Shown piece after piece: positions 33,896-42,520 of a DNA stretch of 48,708 bases. Under the pieces are notes generated by a model that was given only the letters and a program-made list of their open reading frames with translations, did no database searches and was not told the DNA's origin. Position 1 is the first letter of the stretch, and the number at the start of each line of letters is the position of its first letter. This DNA is from DATBRC01 sp036560485 (GTDB lineage: Bacteria > Pseudomonadota > Gammaproteobacteria > Burkholderiales > Burkholderiaceae_D): the NCBI GenBank assembly GCA_036560485.1, contig DATBRC010000022.1, positions 1 through 48,708 on the forward strand. Reading direction: 5' to 3'. Made by a program: the position numbers and the translations under genes.

Positions 33896-34183
33896 ATTTC
33901 ATCCTGTCGATATTGCAATGATGCAAGAACATCACCGATAGACAAAATTTACACGAACGAAATGGTGCGCTGTTTGATAAATGCATGACTTTATCCCTGA
34001 TATGGCAGTTGAATCTCGCGTGATCGCCGAATCGCACTTGCATAAAATTATCTGATCGCTTGTAATACAAAAATCTTCAATCGGAATCAGGATGGAAGTA
34101 ATTTTAAAAATACCTCATTGCTGAAGAATTTTTCCATTCGCTATCGTGTGACGCATTAAACAATTCATTCAAGGAGTGTGAAC

Positions 34184-34657
34184 ATGCAGAATATTTATCC
34201 TTGCCTTTGGTTCGATGACCAAGCTGAAGAAGCCGCCAATTTTTATGTGTCCATTTTTAAAAACGCAAAGATACTCGATACAACACATTATCTCGAAGGC
34301 GCACCCAAACCGGCTGGATCGGTCATGACGGTAGAATTTATTCTCGACGGACAACAATTCCTCGCACTGAACGGCGGTCCGCAATTCAAATTTTCACCGG
34401 CCATTTCAATGGTTGCAAAATGCGAGACGCAAGCCGACATCGATTATCTATGGGAAAAGCTTCTGGTCGGCGGACAAGAAGTGCAATGCGGATGGTTGAC
34501 GGATAAATTTGGCGTGTCATGGCAAGTTGTGCCCAATGCCATTCCAAAACTTTTCAGCGGCAACGATGAAGCCGCCAAACAAAGAGCTTTCGCGGCGATG
34601 ATGAAAATGAAGAAGCTCGACATTGCAATGCTGGAGCATGCCTACAAAAATTCTTAG
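34184..34657 (+). CDS. VOC/PhnB-like (3-demethylubiquinone methyltransferase-like) protein
   Basis: A 157-residue cytosolic protein of the vicinal-oxygen-chelate fold. IYPCLWFDDQAEEAANFYVS, DGQQFLALNGGPQFKFSPAI and TDKFGVSWQVVPNAIPKLF are the usual marks of the PF06983 group. No enzyme activity can be assigned, and the ubiquinone name is historical. AAGGAG 7 bases before ATG 34184 fixes the start over an in-frame GTG six bases earlier. The next gene follows after 29 bases, probably in one transcript. Confidence 0.87.
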   Translation: MQNIYPCLWFDDQAEEAANFYVSIFKNAKILDTTHYLEGAPKPAGSVMTVEFILDGQQFLALNGGPQFKFSPAISMVAKCETQADIDYLWEKLLVGGQEVQCGWLTDKFGVSWQVVPNAIPKLFSGNDEAAKQRAFAAMMKMKKLDIAMLEHAYKNS

Positions 34658-34686
34658 CGCTCTTAATACTTTATAGGGAATCGAAA

Positions 34687-35223
34687 ATGAACGAATCAAA
34701 TGAACAGGCATCGCAAGTACCACCCGACGTCTTGAGATATTTAAAAGGCGCTCCGCCTGAAAGCTTGCAGTTTGATTTTTTGATCGGCGATTGGGATGTC
34801 GCCGGCACCCGATATAAACCGGATGGCTCTGTTCTCATCCAATACAAAGCTGTCTGGAACGCTATCTACCTGAACGATAAGCGCATGGTGATGGATGACT
34901 TCAAGGCATTGGCGCCTACTGGTCAGGAAATCTCATCATACGTCACACTGAGAACCTATTCGGAAGTGACGCATCGCTGGGAAATGTCCGGCCTGTCTGC
35001 ATTGCAACCTGCAGTGAATGCAGCCTGGTCAGGTGTGTGGAAAGATGGCGAAATGCAGATAGAAGCCGTTGGCAGAACGCCGGATGGTGGCACGATGCGA
35101 AACAGGATCCGTTTCTTCAAAATCGAGAAGAGCAACTTCAGCTGGGAGAGTCAAATCAGTTTGGACGACGGCAAGACATGGACACTCAACGCTTCATTGG
35201 TCGCTACCAGAACATCGCGTTAG
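34687..35223 (+). CDS. DUF1579-like protein
   Basis: A 178-residue protein without signal peptide. FDFLIGDWDVAGTRYKPDGS (about residue 29) and later alternating strands (YVTLRTYSEVTHRWEMSGLS, NRIRFFKIEKSNFSWESQIS) suggest a calycin-like beta-barrel of the DUF1579 kind. Function is unknown; such barrels bind small hydrophobic ligands. GGGAA lies before ATG 34687. It follows the VOC gene closely and likely shares its transcript. Confidence 0.7.
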   Translation: MNESNEQASQVPPDVLRYLKGAPPESLQFDFLIGDWDVAGTRYKPDGSVLIQYKAVWNAIYLNDKRMVMDDFKALAPTGQEISSYVTLRTYSEVTHRWEMSGLSALQPAVNAAWSGVWKDGEMQIEAVGRTPDGGTMRNRIRFFKIEKSNFSWESQISLDDGKTWTLNASLVATRTSR

Positions 35224-35285
35224 TGAATTCATGCTCTCGACAACTGCCTCCCAACTCAAACATGAAGTTTCCCCAATAATCAACC

Positions 35286-35546
35286 ATGCATAAATTAACT
35301 TACGCTCCGATCATCGCAGCAATCGTCATCGTGCTGGCCTTTATCTTGAATCCATCACCTGCCAAGCATCGAGAAAAAATCAAGGATCTTGTTGGCGAAC
35401 GCAGTTTGCTTGATCGTACTTTTCAGGTTGGCCAGTTCATCGCGTTTGCATCGACATACCATTCGCTTGGTGTAGCTTCATACACAACAGTGAATGGAAA
35501 AACCATGTCAATCGGTTTCATGGGTATGGTTTTCGTGATGGAATAG
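35286..35546 (+). CDS. Small exported or membrane protein (possibly DUF4359)
   Basis: An 86-residue protein with one N-terminal hydrophobic helix (APIIAAIVIVLAFIL), then NPSPAKHREKIKDL and a C-terminal half with YHSLGVASYTTVNGKTMSIG and FMGMVFVME. The pattern (helix, NPS, small strand domain ending in a Gly-rich hydrophobic end) resembles DUF4359 proteins, but this match is tentative. Function is unknown. It lies 44 bases before the depolymerase gene on the same strand. Confidence 0.6.
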   Translation: MHKLTYAPIIAAIVIVLAFILNPSPAKHREKIKDLVGERSLLDRTFQVGQFIAFASTYHSLGVASYTTVNGKTMSIGFMGMVFVME

Positions 35547-35589
35547 GCTGCACTCCCCTTTTACGTTAATCACCACAAGAGAAGATATC

Positions 35590-36735
35590 GTGATTTCAAG
35601 ATACCCTAAAGCCCGATACATCCTGTCCTTTGGTATAACGATATCAACATGCCTGCTATGGGCCATGGCCGGCACGCTGGTCATGCCGCATAACGCACAG
35701 GCAGTCACATGCGGTGCCTATGCGCATGGTGTTTGCAGTGGTGCACCCAATCAATACGCGGGCGGCTTCAATCCGCATACCGGCTTCGGCGGATTCGGAG
35801 GCGGCACTTGTACCGCGATTAAAACACCGGTGATCTTCATTCACGGCAACGGCGACAATGCGACGAGCTGGAATGCGCCTCCCGGTAAAGTCGCCGGCTT
35901 TGCAGCACCACCGCGCTCGGTCTATGCAGAAATGAGAGCACGCGGTTACAACGACTGCGAACTGTTCGGCGTCACGTACTTATCGGATGACGAACGCAAG
36001 ACCAGCAATGTCGGGAAAAATTATCACAAGCCTGCCAAGTACTTGATCATCCGTGACTTCATCAACGCAGTAAAAGCCTACACCGGCAAATCGCAAGTCG
36101 ATATCGTTGCCCACTCGCTCGGCGTTACACAAACCTTGGCGACGATTCACACTTACAATCTCGACGATTCTGTCAGGCGCTTCGTCAATATTGGCGGTGC
36201 TTTAAAAGGTTTGTACAGTTGTTACCAAACCGGCTTCAACAATCCGGTGACGACGACTTGCAATTCGCAGAATCTGGTTGATGAGAATGTCTTTGGATTT
36301 TTCCCGGAAGGCTTTGTCGGCTTGCTTTGGGTGCCAAACAACTGGACTGGCACAGGCACATCCAGATCGCTACGGCAGGCACCGAAATATCATGGCAAGA
36401 CGCTGTTCTATACAATCTCCGCATCCAACAAGGACGAACTGATTTGCTCATCGACCGCCTCCCTGTCGGATTGCGACAGGATATCCAAGTTTGACGCTGC
36501 CAGGAATGTCAAGGCGCAAATCAATGTCGGTGCAGGGAAAGACGCGGCACATATTGATCTGGATTGGTCGGATGATTCGCCTTTCAACTTGATGGGCGGT
36601 GACGCGTCAAATGGCGTTGGTCACTTTCGCTCGAAAGACAATACGGGCAGTATCGTCCAACGCATGTTGCTGACCGATTGTGCCGCGCTGGACTGCGCTG
36701 CAGATTACCACTACGGACCCAAGACGCTGTACTGA
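35590..36735 (+). CDS. phaZ7: PhaZ7-type extracellular polyhydroxybutyrate depolymerase
   Basis: A 381-residue secreted alpha/beta hydrolase that should cut amorphous poly(3-hydroxybutyrate). Its sequence follows PhaZ7 of Paucimonas lemoignei closely from memory: GGTCTAIKTPVIFIHGNGDN, YNDCELFGVTYLS, YTGKSQVDIVAHSLG, and the end ALDCAADYHYGPKTLY. The catalytic triad would be Ser176 (AHSLG), Asp282 (SNKDEL) and His345 (VGHFRS), offset by about 40 from PhaZ7's Ser136/Asp242/His306. The nucleophile loop has AHSLG instead of AHSMG. The signal peptide ends at NAQA (about residue 38). The start is GTG 35590, with AAGAGAAG upstream; ATG 35665 would lose half of the signal peptide. Confidence 0.9.
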   Translation: MISRYPKARYILSFGITISTCLLWAMAGTLVMPHNAQAVTCGAYAHGVCSGAPNQYAGGFNPHTGFGGFGGGTCTAIKTPVIFIHGNGDNATSWNAPPGKVAGFAAPPRSVYAEMRARGYNDCELFGVTYLSDDERKTSNVGKNYHKPAKYLIIRDFINAVKAYTGKSQVDIVAHSLGVTQTLATIHTYNLDDSVRRFVNIGGALKGLYSCYQTGFNNPVTTTCNSQNLVDENVFGFFPEGFVGLLWVPNNWTGTGTSRSLRQAPKYHGKTLFYTISASNKDELICSSTASLSDCDRISKFDAARNVKAQINVGAGKDAAHIDLDWSDDSPFNLMGGDASNGVGHFRSKDNTGSIVQRMLLTDCAALDCAADYHYGPKTLY

Positions 36736-37120
36736 CACATCTGCAGCATCGTGTCATCAAGAGGTCACACTTCGTATTTTGTTGCAGCGCAACCTGCTTC
36801 ATACGTATATAAATTTAGTAGTAACTCCTTGTGGGTTTTGCAATCCGATGTTGCACATTCCTGCATAACATGCAATTTAATTTTTCTCAAAAACATTCTT
36901 TAGTGTAAAGTACGGATACGTTTTGCATTGAAACTCCTCCACTGGGCAAATTGCTGTTTCCGGTTTTTTTTATTCAATGTAATTCGAGTGGCAAAGTGCA
37001 GTGCTGCTTTGTACACCCAATAAAAAACCAATCTCAATTCATATCGCGCGTGCTGCACCATCAGCAATCGCTCAGCCCTGTTGAGTATGGTCATTTAAAA
37101 TCTTTACAGAACCTGGAGCG
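36736..37120. other. Intergenic region without a recognised gene
   Basis: 385 A/T-rich bases. A 64-codon minus-strand frame (36900-37094) has no ribosome site or motif. It probably holds the 3' end of the depolymerase transcript and the promoter of the MFS gene; no hexamers could be fixed. Confidence 0.4.
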
Positions 37121-38392
37121 ATGATGCGATACGCTTATTTTTTATTTCCTACGATATTCATTGCTTACCTGAGCAATCTAATGATCACGCCATTGTTCAA
37201 GAATATGGCGCTTGATCTTTCTGTTGGCATTGAAAATTTAGGTTCACTAGTGACGATCTACGGCATCGCCGCCGGCAGCATTGCATTATTCGCCGGTCCG
37301 GTTTCCGATAAATACGGCCGCAAGCCGATTCTGGTTATGGCCTCCATCGGAACGGCAATTTTTTCCCTTTTATTCGCGTTGTCATGGAGCTTCCCGACCT
37401 TGATTATTTTTCGCGTGCTGACTGCGATCATGGCCGGCCCATTGATGGGATGTGCGTTGGCGGCGATTCCGGATTATATCGATGCGAAAGATCGTGGCCG
37501 TGCTGTCGGGTTGATGACCAGTGCGCTGTATATGGCTTCGATTTTGGGAGTACCTATCGGATTAACGCTCGCGGGTAGTGAACCGCAACACTGGCGTTGG
37601 GCTTTTTTCCTGATCGTTATTTTGGCCTGCCTAACCGCCGTTGTGCTGCTCGTCGGCTTGCCTAAGCGAACGCCTGCCAACCCAAATCTGAAATTACACC
37701 CTACTGCAATTGTGAAGGGCTACTTGAGTGCGCTGTCGAATGCGGGGCGGCGCCATATGTGCTTGGTTTATGCTTGTGTATATTTTGCGAATGGCATGTA
37801 TATCACCTACTACCCATCTTATCTGATGGTGAATCGTTCATTGTCCATTAAAGGCCTGTCCCTCTTATTCATGTGCGGTGGACTACTGGCATTTGCCGGC
37901 ACATTCATCGCGGGCAGAATTGCCACGCAACCACGTCGTCGTGAGATTTTCTTGATAGCGACAGGTCTCTTGTGCGCAGCAATGCTGGCGATCCTGATCT
38001 CTACAGCCGATCAATCGACCATTTTTTTGATTGCTCTGCCAATCGGTCTGACCTATATGGCAAGTGATGCATTCCGATTGACGTCGCTTCAGTTAGAAGC
38101 ATTGGATCATTCGGACGCGACCACACGTGGTGCATTTATGGGACTGCTCTCTTTTGTCACAACCGCGAGCAGTTCTGCGGGTGCCGCATTCGGTGGTACG
38201 TTTATGACGTACGTAAAACGAAACTGGTCAGCTCATCAGACACCAACTATGGAAGCGATCGCACATTCGCATTATTTGCATGGATATGACTTACTGAGTT
38301 ATATCGCGATGGGATTCATGCTATTAGCAGCATTTTTATTATACCGTTCACGCCAGGCAGGCCGTGTAAGTATTGTTGTTTCTGGAGGTTAA
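37121..38392 (+). CDS. Major facilitator superfamily transporter
   Basis: A 423-residue inner-membrane protein with 12 predicted helices. The loop 2-3 motif GPVSDKYGRKPILVMASIG (about 65-85) is the MFS motif A, and RVLTAIMAGPLMGCALAAIP fits motif B/C. A basic central loop lies near residue 195 (PKRTPANPNLKLHP). It resembles drug or organic-acid exporters; the substrate is unknown. GGAG precedes two adjacent ATGs (37121, 37124). Its last codons, GGAGG-TTAA, double as ribosome site of the following SDR gene 3 bases away, so the two are translationally coupled. A decayed copy of its 3' end lies at 39236-39400. Confidence 0.92.
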   Translation: MMRYAYFLFPTIFIAYLSNLMITPLFKNMALDLSVGIENLGSLVTIYGIAAGSIALFAGPVSDKYGRKPILVMASIGTAIFSLLFALSWSFPTLIIFRVLTAIMAGPLMGCALAAIPDYIDAKDRGRAVGLMTSALYMASILGVPIGLTLAGSEPQHWRWAFFLIVILACLTAVVLLVGLPKRTPANPNLKLHPTAIVKGYLSALSNAGRRHMCLVYACVYFANGMYITYYPSYLMVNRSLSIKGLSLLFMCGGLLAFAGTFIAGRIATQPRRREIFLIATGLLCAAMLAILISTADQSTIFLIALPIGLTYMASDAFRLTSLQLEALDHSDATTRGAFMGLLSFVTTASSSAGAAFGGTFMTYVKRNWSAHQTPTMEAIAHSHYLHGYDLLSYIAMGFMLLAAFLLYRSRQAGRVSIVVSGG

Positions 38393-38395
38393 AGA

Positions 38396-39145
38396 ATGAA
38401 TGTATTACTTACCGGTGGTGCAAATGGGATTGGTGAATCGACTGCATACAAATTTGCCAAGGCTGGCCATAATGTCTTTATTGTTGACATGGATTCACGA
38501 GGACAAGAGGTCGCTGATAATATCGCGCAAGAAAATACCAATGTGAAGGCATGGTTTTACAAAGCAGACGTGTCGGATTCCGATCAGGTGACGCAAGCAG
38601 TAGCCGCAATGGCTAAATTAGTTGATGGAAAAATCGATGTTCTGGTCAACAATGCTGGCGTGTCCGTAATGGTCAATGGCACCTTTCCATTGATCGAACA
38701 GATGACGGATGATGCATTGCAGCGGCAATTTGCGGTCAATACATTTTCGATGTATTACATGTGCCGTGCAGTGGTCCCTTATATGAAAGCCGCAAAATCG
38801 GGCTGCATCGTTAATGTGGCATCGCTTGCCGTATTTGGCCTTGCTGCCAGTAGCCATTACTCCGGCAGCAAAGGGGCTGTTGAGGCATTGTCCCGCTCGC
38901 TTGCGGTGGAATTGGCACCAGATATTCAAGTGATTGGCATCGCGCCCGGCCTGGTCGACACCATATTGACCTCACAAGCAAGCGAGAGTGTGAAAAATAA
39001 ATTCACATCGCAAACATTGACCGGAAAGTTTATCAATCGATGGGAAGTGGCAAATCAAATTGTGCATTTTGCCAATCCCGATAATGCCAGCTTTACCGGA
39101 CAGATCGTTCACTTTAATGCGGGCCATACAAGACAATTCAAATAA
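38396..39145 (+). CDS. Short-chain dehydrogenase/reductase, copy 1
   Basis: A 249-residue NAD(P)-dependent oxidoreductase of the classical SDR type. The cofactor motif TGGANGIGE (TGxxxGxG) is at residue 6, NNAG at about 84, the catalytic Ser in VASLAVFGL, and Tyr-x3-Lys in HYSGSKGAV. IAPGLVDTIL follows. An acidic residue after strand 2 (VFIVDMDSRG) points to NAD rather than NADP. The substrate is unknown. It is coupled to the upstream MFS gene. A close paralogue follows at 39439, so this is one half of a tandem duplication. Confidence 0.93.
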   Translation: MNVLLTGGANGIGESTAYKFAKAGHNVFIVDMDSRGQEVADNIAQENTNVKAWFYKADVSDSDQVTQAVAAMAKLVDGKIDVLVNNAGVSVMVNGTFPLIEQMTDDALQRQFAVNTFSMYYMCRAVVPYMKAAKSGCIVNVASLAVFGLAASSHYSGSKGAVEALSRSLAVELAPDIQVIGIAPGLVDTILTSQASESVKNKFTSQTLTGKFINRWEVANQIVHFANPDNASFTGQIVHFNAGHTRQFK

Positions 39146-39235
39146 TGATTTGAAACAGCGACAGTCGACAAAGGGAAATCCATGATGAGTTCCACATAAG
39201 TGGAATCCAATTTTGCCACTAATGCTTGTATTTGA

Positions 39236-39400
39236 TGGCTCATTCTGGCTTATGTAAAGCGGAACTAGCCGACTCCTCATGCATAAACTTTGGAAAAGAT
39301 CACACATCCGCATTATCTCCTTGTATATGGCTTGCAAAGTTATATTGCGATGAGGTCCATGCCGCCAGCTGCATTTTTAGTACTGTTCGCGTCAGGTTGA
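39236..39400 (+). pseudogene. Decayed 3' fragment of the MFS transporter gene
   Basis: In one frame the DNA reads YVKRN-stop, then PTPHA-stop, then TLEKITHPHYLLVYGLQSYI and AMRSMPPAAFLVLFASG. The intact gene ends YVKRNWSAHQTPTMEAIAHS and then HYLHGYDLLSYIAMGFMLLA. The first stop is TAG in place of the tryptophan codon TGG. The fragment stands directly before the second SDR gene exactly as the intact 3' end stands before the first, including a TTGGAGGA ribosome site. So MFS end plus SDR were duplicated together and the MFS part decayed. Confidence 0.85.
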
Positions 39401-39438
39401 GCGTGTCAGTGTTGCCGTTTTTGGAGGACAGAGAAAAA

Positions 39439-40188
39439 ATGAATGTATTACTTACAGGTGGTGCAAATGGCATTGGTGAATCAACGGCGTACAAATTCGC
39501 CAAGGGTGGTCATAATATCTTTATTATCGATATTGATTCTCGAGGGCAGGAAGTCGCCAATAATATCGAGAAGGAAAATGCCAATGCAAAAGCCTGGTTT
39601 TATAAAACTGATGTTTCAAATTCCGAACAGGTAAACCAAGCAGTTGCTGCAATGGCAGCACAAGTTGACGGAAAAATTGATGTGCTAGTCAATAATGTCG
39701 GCGTAGTAGTGACGGTAGATGGAACTTACCCAACTATCGAAACGATGACGGATGATGCATTGCGCCGGCAATTCGAAGTGAATACGTTTTCTATGTATTA
39801 CATGTGCCGTGCAGTGGTGCCTTATATGAGAAAGGCAAAGGCAGGCTGCATTATCAATGTGGCTTCACTTGCTGTATTCGGCCTCATGCTTAATAGCCAT
39901 TACGGGGGCAGCAAAGGCGCGGTAGAGGCATTGACACGTTGTCTCGCATTGGAATTAGCGCCGGATATTACTGTGATTGGTATTGCGCCTGGCCTCATCG
40001 ATACCATACTGCTCGCGCAAATGACAGAAAGTGTGAGAAGCAAATTCACATCACAAACCTTGACCGGAAAATTCATCAATCGCTGGGAAGTGGCGAATCA
40101 AATCGTCCATTTTGCCAATCCTGATAACGCGAGCTTTACCGGACAGATCGTTCACTTTAATGCGGGTCACTCACGGCAATTTAAATAA
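39439..40188 (+). CDS. Short-chain dehydrogenase/reductase, copy 2
   Basis: A 249-residue paralogue of the upstream SDR, highly similar along its whole length and of identical length. TGGANGIGE, VASLAVFGL and Tyr-x3-Lys (HYGGSKGAV) are kept, but the NNAG motif reads NNVG and many surface residues differ, so both copies seem under selection with some divergence. The frame is open from 39226, but those codons lie in the MFS remnant; ATG 39439 matches the start of copy 1. The DUF1993 gene follows 36 bases later. Confidence 0.93.
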   Translation: MNVLLTGGANGIGESTAYKFAKGGHNIFIIDIDSRGQEVANNIEKENANAKAWFYKTDVSNSEQVNQAVAAMAAQVDGKIDVLVNNVGVVVTVDGTYPTIETMTDDALRRQFEVNTFSMYYMCRAVVPYMRKAKAGCIINVASLAVFGLMLNSHYGGSKGAVEALTRCLALELAPDITVIGIAPGLIDTILLAQMTESVRSKFTSQTLTGKFINRWEVANQIVHFANPDNASFTGQIVHFNAGHSRQFK

Positions 40189-40224
40189 CTGATTACAATA
40201 ACGACCATCAACCAAGGATATTCA

Positions 40225-40734
40225 ATGCCAAGTTTTATGTATACCAACTCAGTTCCAGTTCTCAAGCAAATGCTGAACAGCATGCATGCCATTTTAGGGC
40301 TGGCGGAAACACATGCCAACGTAAAGAAAATAGAACCAAGTGCATTGCTGCAGGCCAGACTGTATCCCGATATGTTTCCTTTGGTGCGTCAGGTGCAGAT
40401 CGCTTGTGATTTTGCGCGCGGCATCACGGCGCGACTGGGCGGAATGGAGATACCGAGCTTCGGCGATAAACAAGTAACTTTTGGAGAACTGCAAGAACTG
40501 ATCCGTCAATCGCTGGCATTTATTGATAGTGTGTCGTCTGCAAAATTCGATGGCAGCGAAAAGCGTGAAATCATTTTGCGGCCTGGGACGCCGAAAGAGA
40601 AAAAATTAAGTGGACAAGCCTACTTGTCTAATTATGGATTACCGCAATTTTTCTTCCACGTTACGACTACATACGCAATCTTGCGTCACAGCGGTATCGA
40701 AATCGGCAAGAAGGATTTCATGGGTGCTTATTGA
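40225..40734 (+). CDS. DUF1993-family protein
   Basis: A 169-residue cytosolic helical protein. MYTNSVPVLKQMLNSMHAIL, LYPDMFPLVRQVQIACDFAR, LQELIRQSLAFIDSV and LPQFFFHVTTTYAILRHSG are the usual blocks of DUF1993, a DinB-like four-helix bundle whose function is unknown. Its place after the two SDR genes suggests one transcript and perhaps a shared small-molecule pathway. The start has AAGGA upstream. Confidence 0.9.
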   Translation: MPSFMYTNSVPVLKQMLNSMHAILGLAETHANVKKIEPSALLQARLYPDMFPLVRQVQIACDFARGITARLGGMEIPSFGDKQVTFGELQELIRQSLAFIDSVSSAKFDGSEKREIILRPGTPKEKKLSGQAYLSNYGLPQFFFHVTTTYAILRHSGIEIGKKDFMGAY

Positions 40735-40883
40735 ATTGTCATGATAAATAAAATGGAGAAGAAATAATTACTTTTCCCTCTTAAAGAACTCACTATTTAT
40801 TCCTTCCCGGATTTTACGATTACTGAGAAAATGACCGCCATATCCACATAAATGATGTCATTACATCGACAAGAAAAATTATC

Positions 40884-41198
40884 ATGACAATGGTCAAAAA
40901 ATATTGGTCCAACTTATCAACCGAACCGATCTCCGAAGAAGCAATCCGCGCATTGCATCATCCGCAGAAAAAATTCAAGTTTTACGTCAATACGATTGAA
41001 TCGGGAAAGAGTTTTACAACCAATGCAGGCCACGAGTTCGTTTTATATGTGCTGGCAGGAAGTTGTAAAACCACGATCGAAGGTATTGAGCTGACTTTGT
41101 CTGCGTCTGAGCTCATCACGCTTGAAAAGGGCTCGTATGCCTTCGACGTATTGGGTAACGAAGAATTGAAAGTGATGAAGGTTTTTAGTTTGGCATAA
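40884..41198 (+). CDS. Small cupin-like protein
   Basis: A 104-residue protein. The pattern SGKSFTTNAGHEFVLYVLAG, then TIEGIELTLSASELITLEKG and YAFDVLG, follows a single-domain cupin beta-barrel. The usual His/Glu metal ligands are mostly absent (only one His in the first motif), so it may bind a ligand without metal. A second in-frame ATG is two codons later. It ends 12 bases before the M29-like gene and is likely coupled with it. Confidence 0.65.
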   Translation: MTMVKKYWSNLSTEPISEEAIRALHHPQKKFKFYVNTIESGKSFTTNAGHEFVLYVLAGSCKTTIEGIELTLSASELITLEKGSYAFDVLGNEELKVMKVFSLA

Positions 41199-41210
41199 CG
41201 AACGCGGCAG

Positions 41211-42272
41211 ATGATCAATTCAACCAAACAGGAATTCGCGCATGCTGTGGCGGATATTCTTCCTGCAGACGCGGTGAATACGGCAGAGAAACATCTGCGC
41301 GACATTCTCGCAATCTCATTTGAGCATAACAATTCGCATGCTGCGGTGGTGGTGTTCGACCAGCGCTGCAGTCTTGCTGTTGCTTTAACCGAAGCGTATC
41401 GGCGCTGTCTTCCCACAGCTACATTCATCGATTTCGATGCAGTGTCGCCGGCTGCCATTACCGCAGCATTTGCATCGCTTGTTGCTTCCGATTTGGTGGT
41501 GTTGATTCAATCGACCAATTTTCGCCTGGATGCATATCGTATCCGCGTTGAACTCTTCAAGCGCGATCTGAAAGTCATTGAACATCCGCATCTGGCGCGC
41601 ATGCCTGGACAGCAAGCACTCTATTACATCGAATCGCTGGCCTATGATCCGGCCTATTATCGTGGTGTCGGCAATGCGCTCAAGGCACGGATTGACCATG
41701 CACGTTCCGGTGTAATTGATACTGGTGGTGAACGCCTGGTGTTTGCTTGCCCGTTTGAATCGGCCAAGCTGAACGTCGGCGATTACAGTGAAATGAAGAA
41801 CATCGGCGGCCAATTTCCAATTGGTGAGGTATTCACTGAAGCGCAAGATCTGGAAGCAGTCAACGGTCGTGTGCGCATTTTTGTTTTTGGCGATACGACT
41901 TTTTCAGTCAATCAGCCGGAAAAACCGATCACACTGATAGTCACAAAAGGACGCGTCGCCGACGTCGTCGATTCCACACCTGAATTTGATGAAGTGCTTG
42001 CCAATATTCGCGCCGATGAAGGTGAAGTCTGGTTGCGCGAACTGGGCTTTGGCATGAATCGCTCTTTTTCAAAAGACAGAACGGTCAACGATATCGGCAC
42101 ATACGAGCGCATGTGTGGGATTCATCTGTCTCTTGGTGCCAAACATGGCATCTACAACAAACCCAATATCCGGCGTGCTACAGCGAGACATCACGTCGAC
42201 GTATTTGCCGCAACGGAATCGGTGATGCTGGATGATGAAGTTGTGTATCGCGACGGAGCTTGGCAAGTCTAG
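41211..42272 (+). CDS. M29 aminopeptidase/NicX-like metal-dependent protein
   Basis: A 353-residue cytosolic protein. The C-terminal half has the order seen in M29 peptidases and in the ring-cleaving 2,5-dihydroxypyridine dioxygenase NicX: EVWLRELGFGMNRSFSKDR (Glu), CGIHLSLGAKHGIYNKPN (His), ARHHVDVFAATESVMLDDE (His-x-Asp). These would be the metal ligands. The N-terminal half is a Rossmann-like domain (AAVVVFDQRCSLAVALTEAY). Peptidase or ring-cleaving activity cannot be decided from sequence. It pairs with the cupin-like gene upstream. The stop TAG is also the first TAG of the 242-bp palindromic element. Confidence 0.7.
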   Translation: MINSTKQEFAHAVADILPADAVNTAEKHLRDILAISFEHNNSHAAVVVFDQRCSLAVALTEAYRRCLPTATFIDFDAVSPAAITAAFASLVASDLVVLIQSTNFRLDAYRIRVELFKRDLKVIEHPHLARMPGQQALYYIESLAYDPAYYRGVGNALKARIDHARSGVIDTGGERLVFACPFESAKLNVGDYSEMKNIGGQFPIGEVFTEAQDLEAVNGRVRIFVFGDTTFSVNQPEKPITLIVTKGRVADVVDSTPEFDEVLANIRADEGEVWLRELGFGMNRSFSKDRTVNDIGTYERMCGIHLSLGAKHGIYNKPNIRRATARHHVDVFAATESVMLDDEVVYRDGAWQV

Positions 42273-42510
42273 TAGACCATCCAGCTAATTTTAGTGGGCA
42301 TAAATTGCGTCTTTTTCCGTATGACTGTGTTGCTTTTAGGAGTATCGGCTTGCAGGCCGATACCGTTGCGCTGGCGAGCGACATGTCGCTCGAATTCCCA
42401 GCTCACCGTTGCTCGTCATTGCATAGCTCGCTATGCGGCTTCCTCGCGCCTTGCCATACGAAAAAATCCATCAATTTCTATCCCACTAAATCAACTGGAT
42501 GGTCTACTAG
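42269..42510. mobile_element. 242-bp palindromic element with three internal hairpins
   Basis: Ends CTAGTAGACCATCCAG / CTGGATGGTCTACTAG are perfect and continue as imperfect arms for about 55 bp, including AGTGGG / CCCACT and TTTTTCCGTATG / CATACGAAAAAA. Inside are three separate hairpins: GTATCGGC-TTGCAG-GCCGATAC (42342-42363), the perfect palindrome CGAGCGACATGTCGCTCG (42375-42392), and GCATAGC-TC-GCTATGC (42421-42436). The transcript would fold as a cloverleaf. No protein is encoded. It lies between two convergent genes. Confidence 0.78.
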
Positions 42511-42520
42511 GCCGCTGAAT

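Noticed and set aside
36900..37094. 64-codon minus-strand frame
   Set aside because: No ribosome site or motif in an A/T-rich intergenic region.
39226..39438. N-terminal extension of the second SDR
   Set aside because: Those codons are an out-of-frame reading of the MFS remnant; the start at 39439 matches the paralogue.
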